A DNA stretch of 64,000 nt from Erythrobacteraceae bacterium CCH12-C2 (lineage in GTDB: Bacteria; Pseudomonadota; Alphaproteobacteria; Sphingomonadales; Sphingomonadaceae): positions 151,748 through 215,747 of the forward strand of contig LSKF01000102.1 in the NCBI GenBank assembly GCA_001556995.1, written 5' to 3'. How positions within the stretch are numbered: the stretch's first letter is position 1; each line of letters opens with the position of its first letter. The notes under the pieces are model-generated. The model had not been told where the DNA came from. It ran no database searches and was given only the letters and a program-made list of their open reading frames with translations. The position numbers and the translations under genes were made by a program. Of the stretch, positions 1-8,842 are shown in pieces.

Positions 1-1461
1 GATCTTGTCGGCGGTGGCGCTGGCGACGTTGAGGATCTTGCCGCGGATCGGCAGGATCGCTTGGCTTTTGCGGTCGCGCGCCTGCTTGGCACTGCCGCCC
101 GCGCTGTCGCCCTCGACGATGAACAGCTCGGTCTCGCGCCCGCCTTCACCTGAGCAATCGGTGAGCTTGCCGGGAAGGCGCAGCTTCTTGGCGTTGGTCG
201 CGGTCTTGCGCTTGATCTCGCGTTCCTGCTTGCGCTTGAGGCGCTCATCCATCCGCTCCATCACCTCGCCGAGCAGCGCCTTGCCGCGCTCCATATTGTC
301 GGTGAGGAAGTGGTCGAAATGGTCGCGCACCGCATTCTCGACCAAGCGCGCCGCCTCGGGAGAGGTCAGGCGGTCCTTGGTCTGCGACTGGAATTGCGGA
401 TCGCGGATGAAGACAGAGAGCATCACCTCGGCCCCGGTCATCACGTCATCGGCGGTGATGTCCTTGGCCTTCTTCTGGCCGACCAGCTCGCCGAAGGCGC
501 GCAAGGCCCGGGTGAGCGCGGTGCGAAGGCCCTGTTCGTGGGTGCCACCATCGGGCGTGGGGACGGTGTTGCAGTACCAGCTCGTCGAACCATCCGAATA
601 GAGCGGCCAGGCGATGGCCCATTCGGCCCGGCCTTGGCCCACACCGTCAGCGAGCGGGAAGTCCTGACTGCCGGTGAAGGGCTGGGCGGTCACGCATTCG
701 CGCGTTCCCACCTGTTCGGCGAGGTGATCGGCCAGCCCTCCTGGGAACTTGAAGGTCGCCTCAGCGGGCACCTCCTCCGAGGCGAGCGAGGGCGCGCATT
801 TCCAGCGGATCTCCACCCCGGCAAACAGATAGGCCTTGGACCGGGCAAGCTTGAACAACCTCTTGGGATTGAACTGGCGGTCGCCGAAAATCTCCGGGTC
901 CGGGGTGAAAGCCACCGTGGTCCCGCGCCGGTTGGGGGCGGCGCCGAGCTGTTGCAGGGGGCCTTGGGTGATCCCGCGGGAGAATTCCTGCGCGTAAAGC
1001 TGCCTCTCTCGCGCGACCTCCACCCGCGTGTGCACCGACAGGGCATTGACCACGCTAACCCCCACGCCGTGCAGACCGCCGCTGGTGGCATAGGCTTTGC
1101 CGGAAAACTTGCCGCCCGAATGGAGCGTTGAAAGGATGACTTCGAGCGTCGACTTGCCGGGGAACTTGGGATGTTCATCGACCGGGATACCGCGACCGTT
1201 ATCGGCGATGATCAGGCGATTGCCTTCCTCGAGCCGCATCTCGATCCGGGTCGCGTGCCCTGCGACAGCTTCGTCCATCGCATTGTCGAGCACTTCGGCG
1301 GCGAGGTGGTGGAAGGCGCGGTCATCGGTGCCGCCGATATACATGCCGGGGCGGCGGCGGACGGGCTCCAACCCTTCGAGCACCTCGATCGAGGAGGAAT
1401 TGTAATCGCCGCTTGAGGTCGGCGTGTTGGCGAAGAGATCGTCGGGGGTGGTGTCAGCCAT
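1..1461 (-). CDS. parE: DNA topoisomerase IV subunit B, C-terminus beyond window edge
   Basis: The ATP-binding subunit of topoisomerase IV, which with ParC decatenates daughter chromosomes. The 487 codons inside the window run from an ATG at 1461 off the left edge. The GHKL ATPase is visible in order: the N-box (EVLDNAMDEAV), IADNGRGIP and GLHGVGVSVVNALS. The second half holds the transducer domain and the start of the TOPRIM metal site (EGDSAGG). The N-terminal EGLEPVRRRPGMYIGG favours ParE over GyrB by family memory. It lies 57 bases downstream of the LpoA-like gene on the same strand. The remaining C-terminal part (families are about 650 residues) lies outside, so completeness cannot be judged. 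Confidence 0.93.
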   Translation of the reverse strand, partial: MADTTPDDLFANTPTSSGDYNSSSIEVLEGLEPVRRRPGMYIGGTDDRAFHHLAAEVLDNAMDEAVAGHATRIEMRLEEGNRLIIADNGRGIPVDEHPKFPGKSTLEVILSTLHSGGKFSGKAYATSGGLHGVGVSVVNALSVHTRVEVARERQLYAQEFSRGITQGPLQQLGAAPNRRGTTVAFTPDPEIFGDRQFNPKRLFKLARSKAYLFAGVEIRWKCAPSLASEEVPAEATFKFPGGLADHLAEQVGTRECVTAQPFTGSQDFPLADGVGQGRAEWAIAWPLYSDGSTSWYCNTVPTPDGGTHEQGLRTALTRALRAFGELVGQKKAKDITADDVMTGAEVMLSVFIRDPQFQSQTKDRLTSPEAARLVENAVRDHFDHFLTDNMERGKALLGEVMERMDERLKRKQEREIKRKTATNAKKLRLPGKLTDCSGEGGRETELFIVEGDSAGGSAKQARDRKSQAILPIRGKILNVASATADKI

Positions 1462-1518
1462 GCGCGCAGCTATAGGCCCGCGCGCGGCGGCCTCACAAGC
1501 CACCCCTCGTGGTTTTAC

Positions 1519-2721
1519 TCAGCGGCCAAAGCCGCTTGGCGCCGGATCGACCGCGATGACCTCGCCCCCGCGCACTTCGCGCACTTCGAGCGCCCGCTCG
1601 ATCACGCCATTGCGGCCAAAGCGGAACGCGCCGTCGACCCCGAGGAAGCCGCCCTTGTCGTAGAGCTCGTTCTTGGGGAAGGGGGTGCCGACCTTCCACT
1701 CGCGCGCGATCCGCAAAGTGAGCAGCACCGCGTCATACCCGAGCGTTGCCATGCGGTAAGGCTGCGCACCAAAGCGCGCTTCATAGCTTTCGGCAAAGCG
1801 CTTGAAGCGTTGATCGGACACGGCAGCGAACAGCGCTCCTTCGAGCGATGCGGCACGCGGCAAGGTGGCCTCGCCGCTCCATAGCTCGGTGCCGATGAGG
1901 CGGGTCCGGGTGCGTGCGCCGCGCTGCAATTCGTCGGCCGCTTCGATCGCGAGCCTTGTGCTGTCTGCAATCAGAACAGTGTCGTAGCCCCCCGCCGTCC
2001 GCAAACGATTGGCGGCGCTGACGATCGAGCTGTTGCCGCGCGAGTAAACCTCGCGGCCCGCCAGTGTCCCGCCAAAATCGCGTAGCGCTCTGTCGAGTGC
2101 CGCAGCCGAACGCGCGCCGTAATCGCCTTCGGGCAGAAGCGCGGCGAACCGATTGGCGCCGCGAGCGCGCGCGAATTCCACCGAACGGCGGATCGAATGG
2201 TCGGGCATGTGGCCCATCACGAAGACGTCCGGCCCTGCAACGCTGCTATCGTTTGAAAAGGCGATGACCGGGACCCTGGCGGGACGCGCGGCGGCCTGCA
2301 CGGCGGGCACAGCTTCGCCCATCAGGGGCCCGAGGATCAGCTTGTTGCCATCAACAATCGCCTGCTGCGCCGCCGCGCCGATACCAGTGGAGGTGTCATA
2401 GGTGGTGATCCGCAGGTTCTCAGCGCTGGTGTCAAGCAGCGCCATCGTCGTCGCGTTGGCGATGGCTTGCCCGACTGCTGCGGTCTCGCCGCTCATCGGG
2501 ACCAGCAAGGCGATGCGGTGACGCCCCGTGTCCGTCGGCAGCGCAGTGGCCGATGGCTCGGGCGCGGGGGGAGGGGGCGCAGGGGCGACCTCGGTCTTGG
2601 GGATCACTTGACACCCCGCCGCCAGCAGTGCCGCACCTGCCAGCGCGAGATGGCGGCCCGTCAGCGCCAGCCTGACCTGCGCTAGCCATACGGCCCCTTT
2701 GCGTGCAAATATAAGCTTCAT
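1519..2721 (-). CDS. LpoA-like penicillin-binding protein activator lipoprotein
   Basis: A periplasmic-binding-protein-like lipoprotein of about 400 residues. After a basic N-terminus and a hydrophobic stretch comes a lipobox (LAAGC, Cys about 37), then a Pro/Ala-rich linker, then a type I substrate-binding fold beginning HRIALLVPMSGETAAVGQAI. In enterobacteria LpoA (YraM) activates PBP1A from the outer membrane and is encoded divergently from rsmI with yraN nearby. The same neighbours appear here, which supports the call, although a general branched-chain-type binding protein cannot be excluded. The start at 2721 was preferred over 2781 because it leaves room for the divergent rsmI start. 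The signal peptide is then rather long, so a start further in is possible. Confidence 0.75.
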   Translation of the reverse strand: MKLIFARKGAVWLAQVRLALTGRHLALAGAALLAAGCQVIPKTEVAPAPPPPAPEPSATALPTDTGRHRIALLVPMSGETAAVGQAIANATTMALLDTSAENLRITTYDTSTGIGAAAQQAIVDGNKLILGPLMGEAVPAVQAAARPARVPVIAFSNDSSVAGPDVFVMGHMPDHSIRRSVEFARARGANRFAALLPEGDYGARSAAALDRALRDFGGTLAGREVYSRGNSSIVSAANRLRTAGGYDTVLIADSTRLAIEAADELQRGARTRTRLIGTELWSGEATLPRAASLEGALFAAVSDQRFKRFAESYEARFGAQPYRMATLGYDAVLLTLRIAREWKVGTPFPKNELYDKGGFLGVDGAFRFGRNGVIERALEVREVRGGEVIAVDPAPSGFGR

Positions 2722-2747
2722 TCTTGCCGACCCCTCAGCCATCCTCC

Positions 2748-3620
2748 ATGGCTCACTGTGTGAGACCCGTGGAGCTACCATCGATCCCCGAAGGGACCCC
2801 CGAGGCGGGGCTGTATATCGTTGCCACCCCGATTGGCAATCTCGGCGACGTTACCTTGCGGGCACTGGCGGTGCTGGGCGGTGCGAGCCTAATCGCCTGC
2901 GAGGATACGCGGGTGACGGGCAAGTTGTTGAAACATTACGGTATCAAGGCGCGGCTGCAACGGCTCGACGATCACGCGCCGCCAGAGGTGCGCGCGCGGG
3001 TGATCGACGAAGCGAGGCATTCTCCGGTTGCGCTGGTGAGCGATGCGGGTACGCCGCTGATTTCCGATCCGGGCTATCGCCTGGTGCGTGAGGCGCGGGC
3101 GGCGGGTGTCACGGTGACGGCCATTCCGGGGGCCTGCGCGGCGGTCTCGGCGCTCGCGATCGCGGGCCTGCCGAGCGACCGGTTCCTGTTTGCGGGCTTC
3201 CTCCCGGTCAAGGACAAGGCGCGGTTCGCGGTGCTTGAAGAGCTGGCTGGCGTGGCCGCGACGCTGGTCTTTTACGAAACCGCGCCCCGGCTCGAGCGCT
3301 CCTTGCGCGCAATTGCCGAGCTGTGGCCCGAACGCGAGGTCGCGGTCGCGCGCGAGATCACCAAGCTGCACGAGGAATGCCGCAGCGGGACGGCTGAGGC
3401 GCTGGCGGATCACTACGCTGCCCATCCCCCCAAGGGGGAGATCGTGCTGCTGATCAGCCCGCCTTCGGAAGCCGAAGCCCCCGTACCTGATACCGACGTG
3501 CTCCTGCGCGCGGCGCTCGCGGAGGCCGGGCCGGGCAAGGCGGCCGGAGTGGTGGCGAAGGCGACCGGGGTCGATCGCGCTGTTCTCTACGCCCGCGCCT
3601 TGGAGCTGAAGGGGGAATGA
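2748..3620 (+). CDS. rsmI: 16S rRNA (cytidine(1402)-2'-O)-methyltransferase
   Basis: SAM-dependent tetrapyrrole-methylase-fold enzyme that 2'-O-methylates C1402 in the 16S rRNA decoding centre. The 290-residue product shows family signatures: GLYIVATPIGNLGD near the N-terminus, CEDTRVTGKLL, VSDAGTPLISDPG and IPGACAAVSALAIAGLPSD. The length fits the family. An ATG at 2748 was chosen; an in-frame TTG at 2724 would add 8 residues. Transcribed divergently from the LpoA-like gene with only about 26 bases between starts. Its stop overlaps the yraN start (ATGA), indicating translational coupling. Confidence 0.95.
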   Translation: MAHCVRPVELPSIPEGTPEAGLYIVATPIGNLGDVTLRALAVLGGASLIACEDTRVTGKLLKHYGIKARLQRLDDHAPPEVRARVIDEARHSPVALVSDAGTPLISDPGYRLVREARAAGVTVTAIPGACAAVSALAIAGLPSDRFLFAGFLPVKDKARFAVLEELAGVAATLVFYETAPRLERSLRAIAELWPEREVAVAREITKLHEECRSGTAEALADHYAAHPPKGEIVLLISPPSEAEAPVPDTDVLLRAALAEAGPGKAAGVVAKATGVDRAVLYARALELKGE

Positions 3621-3991
3621 GCGCGCGCACGCCCGAGGAACGCCACGAGGCCGATCAGCGCGGCCGTCAGGGCGAGGCCGCAGCGGCGATGTTCCTTGCC
3701 CAACAGGGCTGGCGCATCCTCGCCGAGCGGGTCAAGACCAAGGCGGGTGAGATCGACCTTGTCGCCAAGCGCACCGGCCTTGTCGCCTTCATCGAGGTCA
3801 AGTGGCGCGCGCGGGCCGCTACCCTTGCCGACGCCATCGACGAGCGCCGCCTCGCCCGTGTCGCGGCAGCAGTGGAATGCGTGTGGCACAACTATGCGAC
3901 CGAGGGCGAGGATATCCGCATCGACGTGATCCTGCTTGCACCGGGCCGCAAGCCCACCCACATCGAAAACGTCTGGATGCCGATGGGATAA
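3617..3991 (+). CDS. YraN/UPF0102 family nuclease-fold protein
   Basis: A 124-residue protein of the YraN (UPF0102) family, which has a restriction-endonuclease-like fold and is related to Holliday-junction resolvase-type nucleases; its role is not established. The diagnostic features are the RGRQGEAAAAMFLAQQGW opening and the putative metal site GEIDLVAK followed by FIEVKWR (Asp...Glu-x-Lys). It starts inside the rsmI stop (ATGA), so it is co-translated with rsmI. It is followed by a REP-like inverted repeat and then gshB. Family membership is clear; function is unknown. Confidence 0.88.
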   Translation: MSARTPEERHEADQRGRQGEAAAAMFLAQQGWRILAERVKTKAGEIDLVAKRTGLVAFIEVKWRARAATLADAIDERRLARVAAAVECVWHNYATEGEDIRIDVILLAPGRKPTHIENVWMPMG

Positions 3992-3999
3992 GGCCGCAG

Positions 4000-4090
4000 C
4001 CGTTCGCCCTGAGCTTGTCGAAGGGTTGTCTTTCTACTTTAACCTTCGCACCGAAGCAGGACAGTGCTTCGACAAGCTCAGCACGAACGG
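4000..4090. repeat. REP-like doublet, copy A
   Basis: Two inverted arms separated by about 40 bases fill the gap between yraN and gshB. The left arm begins CCGTTCGCCCTGAGCTTG and the right arm is its inverted relative ending AGCTCAGCACGAACGG. Each arm can fold by itself: GCCCT with AGGGT on the left, and GTGCT with AGCAC on the right, both around the loop GAGCTTGTCGA. Two more copies of the same doublet occur at 26904-26998 and 32101-32193. It looks like a REP/BIME-type element. Confidence 0.85.
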
Positions 4091-4100
4091 AATTTGGGAA

Positions 4101-5066
4101 ATGAGTCTGAAAATCGCCGTCCAGATGGACCCCATCGACCGGATCAACATCGCGGGCGACAGCTCTTTTGCGCTGATGCTGGCGGCGCAAGCGCGCGGCT
4201 ACAGCCTCTATGAATATCACGTCGAAAGCCTGACGCTGGATGAGGAGGATCGCCTTTTCGCTCACGCTTACCCGGTCACGGTGCAGCGGGTTGATGGCGC
4301 GCATTTCACGCGCGGCAAGCAAGTGCGGCTCGACCTTGGCAAGGACGTCGATGTCGTCCTGATGCGGCAGGACCCGCCGTTTCACATGGGTTACATCACC
4401 GCCACGCATATGCTCGAGCGTATCGGGCATGAGACGCTGGTGGTGAACGACCCTGCCAATGTCCGCAATTCGCCCGAAAAGGTGATGGTGCTCAATTATC
4501 GCCGCTTCATGCCGCCGACGCTGGTGACCCGTTCGGTCGACGAGGTGCGGCGTTTCATGGCCAAACACGGGGCCATCGTTGTCAAGCCGATCCACGGGAA
4601 TGGCGGCAAGGCGATCTTCCGAATCGGCGAGAACGGCGAGAATCTCTCGGCGCTGTTCGAGGTGTTCAACCAGACCTGGCCCGAGCCGCACATGGTCCAG
4701 CCCTTCCTTCCCGAGGTAGCGGAAGGCGACAAGCGCATCGTGCTCGTTGATGGCGAGGTGGCTGGCGCGATCAACCGGGTGCCGGGGGAGGGGGAGTTCC
4801 GTAGCAACCTCGCGATGGGCGGCTCTGCGCAGCCGACCGAGCTGACCGAGCGCGAGGCAGAAATCTGCGCGGCGCTCGGTCCGGACTTGAAGCGACTAGG
4901 TCTCACTTTCGTGGGCATTGACGTGATCGGCGGCAAGTGGCTGACGGAGATCAATGTCACCTCACCGACCGGGATCGTGGCCATCGACCGCTTCAACGGC
5001 ACGGATACAGCCGGGATGATCTGGGACGCCATCGAACGCCGGGTTGTGGCGCTCAAGCGGGCATGA
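4101..5066 (+). CDS. gshB: Glutathione synthase
   Basis: ATP-grasp ligase joining gamma-glutamylcysteine and glycine in the second step of glutathione synthesis; cytosolic. The 321 residues match the usual length of about 315-320. The N-terminus (KIAVQMDPIDRINIAGDSSF) is typical, with RQDPPFHMGYITATHMLE, the ATP-binding VVKPIHGNGGKAIF and the C-terminal INVTSPTGIVAIDRF. The ATG at 4101 starts 11 bases after REP copy A, so the repeat lies in the 5' leader. The rsmI-yraN-gshB order is common in alphaproteobacteria. Confidence 0.96.
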   Translation: MSLKIAVQMDPIDRINIAGDSSFALMLAAQARGYSLYEYHVESLTLDEEDRLFAHAYPVTVQRVDGAHFTRGKQVRLDLGKDVDVVLMRQDPPFHMGYITATHMLERIGHETLVVNDPANVRNSPEKVMVLNYRRFMPPTLVTRSVDEVRRFMAKHGAIVVKPIHGNGGKAIFRIGENGENLSALFEVFNQTWPEPHMVQPFLPEVAEGDKRIVLVDGEVAGAINRVPGEGEFRSNLAMGGSAQPTELTEREAEICAALGPDLKRLGLTFVGIDVIGGKWLTEINVTSPTGIVAIDRFNGTDTAGMIWDAIERRVVALKRA

Positions 5067-5102
5067 TAGCAATGTAGCGATTGCTACAGGAGTCGCTATC
5101 TC

Positions 5103-5492
5103 ATGCCTGACAAGCTCGCTACCGTCCATCGTGTCATCGATGCCATTGCCGCCAAGGACTATGACCTTGCCCTGCCCTGGTTCACCGAGGACTGCGAGTA
5201 TACCAACCTGCCCATGGGAAGCGTCACCGGTCCGGCCGGGGTCAAGGCCGTGCTTGAGCCCTTCTTCACGCCAACCATCAGCAATGAACTTATCGTCCTG
5301 CGCTCAGCGGTTGAAGGGGACACGGTTTTTACTGAAAGGCTCGACCGCCACCAGATCGCCACAGGCTGGGTCGAATTGCCGGTCACGGGCGTATTCGTCT
5401 TCCGCGAGGGCAAAATTGCGGTATGGCGCGAATACTTCGATCTTGGCACGCTGGTGCGGCAATGGCCGGCGCTAGGTGCCACCCTTTCCTGA
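5103..5492 (+). CDS. Limonene-1,2-epoxide hydrolase-family protein
   Basis: A 129-residue cone-shaped (NTF2/SnoaL-like) fold protein. Against the Rhodococcus limonene epoxide hydrolase pattern, the complete catalytic set appears present: Tyr33 and Asn35 in EYTNLP, Arg79 and Asp81 in ERLDR, and Asp113 in WREYFD. In the known enzyme the Asp-Arg-Asp triad activates water and protonates the epoxide. The true substrate here is unknown. The 36-base gap after gshB carries a small AGCAAT/ATTGCT inverted repeat; the gene is followed closely by a DedA gene. A structural SnoaL-like non-enzyme remains possible but is less likely given the residues. Confidence 0.72.
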   Translation: MPDKLATVHRVIDAIAAKDYDLALPWFTEDCEYTNLPMGSVTGPAGVKAVLEPFFTPTISNELIVLRSAVEGDTVFTERLDRHQIATGWVELPVTGVFVFREGKIAVWREYFDLGTLVRQWPALGATLS

Positions 5493-5555
5493 CGGCGAAC
5501 TCGCGTACCTGCGGGTGTGCCGACGGGCAACCTGCAGGACAAAACACCGACTGCC

Positions 5556-6161
5556 ATGACCGAACGCTTGATCGAACTTGTCGAGGCCTGGGGCTACCTT
5601 GGCGTGGCCATCGCGATGTTCCTCGAAAACGTGTTCCCACCAATCCCATCCGAGGTGATCATGGGCTTGACCGGGATGGCGGTGGCCGACGGCAAGCTCG
5701 ACTTTGGCGGGGCGGTCGCCGCGGGCACGGCGGGCGCGGTGCTCGGCAACTGGGTGTGGTACTGGATCGGCCGGACTGTCGGCTATGAGCGTTTCCGCCC
5801 CCTGATCGACCGCTTCGGCCGCTGGCTGACGCTCGATTGGGCCGAAGTTGAAAAGATCGTCGGCATCTTCAAGCGTTTCGACAGCGCGATCGTGTTCTGG
5901 GCGCGGTTCCTGCCGCAGGTGCGTACGATGATCTCGTTGCCTGCAGGGATGCTGCTGATGAGCCAGCTGCGGTTCGTGGGCTGGACCTTGCTTGGCACGG
6001 GTATCTGGAACGCGGTTCTGATCGGCACCGGCTACATCCTGCGCAACGAATTCAGCCAGTTCGACGAATATTATGGCTGGGTGGCGGTGGTGATGATCGT
6101 CGCGGTGGTGGCGCTGTATCTCTACCGCGTGGTGACGTGGAAGCCTTCCAGCGCAGAGTGA
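5556..6161 (+). CDS. DedA family membrane protein
   Basis: A 201-residue integral inner-membrane protein of the DedA/VTT family, members of which act in undecaprenyl-phosphate or phospholipid translocation and proton-motive-force homeostasis. Family marks are FLENVFPPIPSEVIMGLTG near the N-terminus, then the G(x)LGNWVWYWIGR segment and FWARFLPQVRTMISLPAGM, with a hydrophobic C-terminal helix. The ATG at 5556 was preferred to the upstream TTG-type extension at 5517 because it begins directly before the first predicted helix. Its stop lies only 4 bases from the convergent xerC stop. Confidence 0.9.
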   Translation: MTERLIELVEAWGYLGVAIAMFLENVFPPIPSEVIMGLTGMAVADGKLDFGGAVAAGTAGAVLGNWVWYWIGRTVGYERFRPLIDRFGRWLTLDWAEVEKIVGIFKRFDSAIVFWARFLPQVRTMISLPAGMLLMSQLRFVGWTLLGTGIWNAVLIGTGYILRNEFSQFDEYYGWVAVVMIVAVVALYLYRVVTWKPSSAE

Positions 6162-6164
6162 CGC

Positions 6165-7055
6165 CTAGCCGCGCGGGTGGGCGTTGCGGTAATTCTCAAG
6201 CATGCTTGCCGCATCGACCCGCGTATAGATCTGGGTTGAGCCCAATGAGGCGTGTCCGAGCAGTTCCTGAAGGCTTCTGAGGTCCGCTCCGGCGCCTAGC
6301 AAATGCGTGGCAAAGGAGTGCCGGAGCGCGTGGGGCGTGGCGGTGTCCGGCAGGCCGAGTGCGCGCCGCGCCTGCGCCATCGCCTTTTGCACCATGCCGG
6401 GCGACAGCGGCCCGCCCTTTGCTCCCCGAAACAAGGGCTCTTTGGCCGAGAGCGGCCATTCGCATAGCCTGACATACTCCGCTACCGCCGCACAGGTGAT
6501 CGGCAGGATCGGCACCATGCGCTGCTTTCCGCCCTTGCCGGTGACTTGCAGCACCTCGCCGAGCGGAACATCGCGGCCTTTGAGCGACAGCGCCTCGGCG
6601 ATGCGCAGGCCTGATCCGTAGAGGAGCAGCAGCACCGCCCGGTCCCGTGCGCCGATCCAGTCCTTGGTGGCCGCGCCGTCGACCATGTCGGCCAAGTTCA
6701 CCGCCTCGTCAGGGGTTACGGGACGAGGGAGGCCCTTTTTCAGGCGCGGCCCGCGAAGACGCGGTGCGGCAGGATCGGGGTCGCCTGCTTGTTGGCGGGC
6801 AAACGCGATGAAGGCCTTGAGCGCCGAAAGCTCGCGCGCGGTGCTGGCATTAGTGAGGCCATCTCCCCGGCGCGCGGCCAGAAAGGCGCGCAGGTGAAAG
6901 GCTTCGGTTCGAGCGACCGCGTCCCAGCTTTCGAGCGCATTGGCGGCGCAAAGGCGCTCAGCCGCCGCCACATAAGCCCGCACGGTATGGGGCGAACGGC
7001 GCAGGTTGTCGGTCAGATGCGCCCGCCAGATCGCCAGCAGGGCCGCCGCGCTCAT
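6165..7055 (-). CDS. xerC: Tyrosine recombinase XerC
   Basis: Site-specific recombinase that with XerD resolves chromosome dimers at dif. The 296 residues carry a SAM-like core-binding N-domain (HTVRAYVAAAERL, STARELSALKAF) and the catalytic domain with GSGLRIAEAL (first Arg), GKGGKQR (Lys), HALRHSFATHLL (His-x-x-Arg), LLGHASLGSTQIYTRV (His and the Tyr nucleophile). Length and motifs are those of a housekeeping Xer protein, not a phage integrase. Its start overlaps the hemW stop by 4 bases on the minus strand. Confidence 0.93.
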   Translation of the reverse strand: MSAAALLAIWRAHLTDNLRRSPHTVRAYVAAAERLCAANALESWDAVARTEAFHLRAFLAARRGDGLTNASTARELSALKAFIAFARQQAGDPDPAAPRLRGPRLKKGLPRPVTPDEAVNLADMVDGAATKDWIGARDRAVLLLLYGSGLRIAEALSLKGRDVPLGEVLQVTGKGGKQRMVPILPITCAAVAEYVRLCEWPLSAKEPLFRGAKGGPLSPGMVQKAMAQARRALGLPDTATPHALRHSFATHLLGAGADLRSLQELLGHASLGSTQIYTRVDAASMLENYRNAHPRG

Positions 7056-8203
7056 GCCGCCACCAGCGTATCGGCCACTAGCTCGGCCAGCAGCGCATCA
7101 AGCACCCCGCGCCCCGGCGGCAGCACGCCAATCCGCGCTCCCTCGGCCCAGACCAGCCCAAGGTCCGCAAGGCGGGCGAGGGCCCCCTCATCCACCAACC
7201 CCGCGCGCGGCAGGCCAAAGCGGGCCGACAGCGCGGTGAGATCGACCCCCTCGGTGAGCCGTAGTCCCATCAGCAGCGCCTCGGCGGCCTGCTCGGATAC
7301 GGTCAACGCCCGCGCCTCGGCGATCCCGTTGCCTTGTGCGGTGACTGCATGGAGAAAATTCTCGGGCTTCTTGTGCCGCACCGTCGCTTGCGCCGAGCGC
7401 CGCCCATGCGCGCCGGGGCCGATCCCGGCATAGTCCTGATAGCGCCAATAGGTAAGGTTGTGGCGGCTTTCCTCTCCGGGGCGCGCGTGGTTGCTCGTCT
7501 CGTAGGCGGGCAGGCCCGCTGCCTCGGTCAGCTCTTGCGTGATGTCGAACAATTCCGCAGCGGCGTCGTCGTCCAGGGGCGTGAAGACGCCGCGCCGCAC
7601 GTCCGTTGCAAAGCGCGTGCCGGGTTCGATGGTCAATTGGTAGAGCGAGAGGTGCCCGGTGCCGAAGCTGAGCGCGCGGGTCAGGCGGTCGCGCCATAGA
7701 TCGGGCGTGTGGCCGGGAAGGGCATAGATCAGATCAAAGCTGACCCGCGCGAAGTGCGCCTGTGCGTTTTCCAGCGCCGTCAGCGCCTCATCCGCGCCGT
7801 GCAGTCGGCCGAGAAATCGCAACTCCTCATCGTCAAGCGATTGCACCCCCAGCGACACGCGGTTCACCCCCGCCGCTGCCAGTCCTGCAAAATTGGCCGC
7901 TTCGACCGAGGACGGGTTGGCTTCCAGCGTGATCTCGATCCCGTCGGCAAAGCGCCATAGGGCCTCCGCCTCAGCCAGCAGCGCGGCCACCAGTGCAGGC
8001 GGCATCAACGACGGCGTACCGCCGCCAAAGAAGATTGAGGTGAGGCTCTGTCCGCCCGCCACGGCTGCCTCGGCTCGCATGTCGGCGATCAGCGCCGCCT
8101 CCCACGCGGCCACGTCCACGCCCGCACGGACATGCGAGTTGAAGTCGCAATAGGGGCATTTCTTTGCGCAGAAGGGCCAGTGGATGTAGAGCGCGCGGGC
8201 CAT
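7052..8203 (-). CDS. hemW: Radical SAM heme chaperone HemW
   Basis: A 383-residue radical SAM protein. The cluster motif is CAKKCPYCDF at residues 12-21, a CxxxCxxC in which the position that is Cys in the true coproporphyrinogen dehydrogenase HemN is Phe. This identifies it as HemW, the heme-binding chaperone. Other family signatures are FFGGGTPSLM, EITLEANP and NRVSLGVQSL, and the C-terminal HemN domain includes LLMGLRLTEGVD. Encoded in the minus-strand run rph-rdgB-hemW-xerC with overlaps or short gaps, 9 bases downstream of rdgB. Confidence 0.93.
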   Translation of the reverse strand: MARALYIHWPFCAKKCPYCDFNSHVRAGVDVAAWEAALIADMRAEAAVAGGQSLTSIFFGGGTPSLMPPALVAALLAEAEALWRFADGIEITLEANPSSVEAANFAGLAAAGVNRVSLGVQSLDDEELRFLGRLHGADEALTALENAQAHFARVSFDLIYALPGHTPDLWRDRLTRALSFGTGHLSLYQLTIEPGTRFATDVRRGVFTPLDDDAAAELFDITQELTEAAGLPAYETSNHARPGEESRHNLTYWRYQDYAGIGPGAHGRRSAQATVRHKKPENFLHAVTAQGNGIAEARALTVSEQAAEALLMGLRLTEGVDLTALSARFGLPRAGLVDEGALARLADLGLVWAEGARIGVLPPGRGVLDALLAELVADTLVAA

Positions 8204-8212
8204 AGAGGCACC

Positions 8213-8842
8213 TTACCTGCCGAACTGCTCCGCGACCAGCTTGGCGAAGGCATCGGCGCGGTGGCTGATGGCGTGCTTTTCCTCCGGCGCGATCTCGGCG
8301 AAGGTTTGGGTCCGCCCCGCAGGCACAAACACCGGATCATAGCCAAAGCCGAGAAGCCCCTGCGGCGGCCACGTCAAAGCGCCATCGCAGCGGCCCTCGT
8401 AGATTGCGTATTCGCCGTCAGGCCAGGCAATCGCGAGCACGCAGTGGAACGCGGCTGAGCGGTCAACATCCGCGCCCTTCTCGGCCAACATCCCCTCGAC
8501 CTTGCCCATCGCCATGTACCAGTCGCGTCCCGTTGCGCCTTCGAACCACTGCCGCTCGGCCCAATCGGCTGTGTAGACGCCGGGGCGACCATCCAGCGCC
8601 GCCACTGACAGCCCGCTGTCATCCGCCAGCGCGGCGAGGCCCGAAGCCTCCGCCGCCGCGCGCGCCTTGATCAGCGCGTTCTGGGCAAAGTTGGTGCCGG
8701 TTTCAGCGGGCTCCGGCAGACCAAGCGATCCGGCCGAGATGCAGGATACGCCATAGGGGTCGAGCAGTGCGCTGATCTCCTTGAGCTTGCCCGCATTATG
8801 CGTGGCAATCACCAGTGAGCCGGACCCGAGTCTTCGTGTCAT
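8213..8842 (-). CDS. rdgB: XTP/dITP pyrophosphatase (RdgB/HAM1)
   Basis: House-cleaning enzyme hydrolysing dITP, XTP and ITP to monophosphates, keeping deaminated purines out of DNA. The 209 residues show the family marks: [13 protein letters not shown] at the N-terminus, [37 protein letters not shown], and the C-terminal [10 protein letters not shown] and SHRADAF. Its ATG overlaps the rph stop (ATGA), so the two are co-translated, a common pairing in proteobacteria. Confidence 0.95.
   Translation of the reverse strand: MTRRLGSGSLVIATHNAGKLKEISALLDPYGVSCISAGSLGLPEPAETGTNFAQNALIKARAAAEASGLAALADDSGLSVAALDGRPGVYTADWAERQWFEGATGRDWYMAMGKVEGMLAEKGADVDRSAAFHCVLAIAWPDGEYAIYEGRCDGALTWPPQGLLGFGYDPVFVPAGRTQTFAEIAPEEKHAISHRADAFAKLVAEQFGR

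Noticed and set aside
5067..5102. AGCAAT/ATTGCT inverted repeat after gshB as a terminator
   Set aside because: The stem is short and AT-containing with no T run after it.
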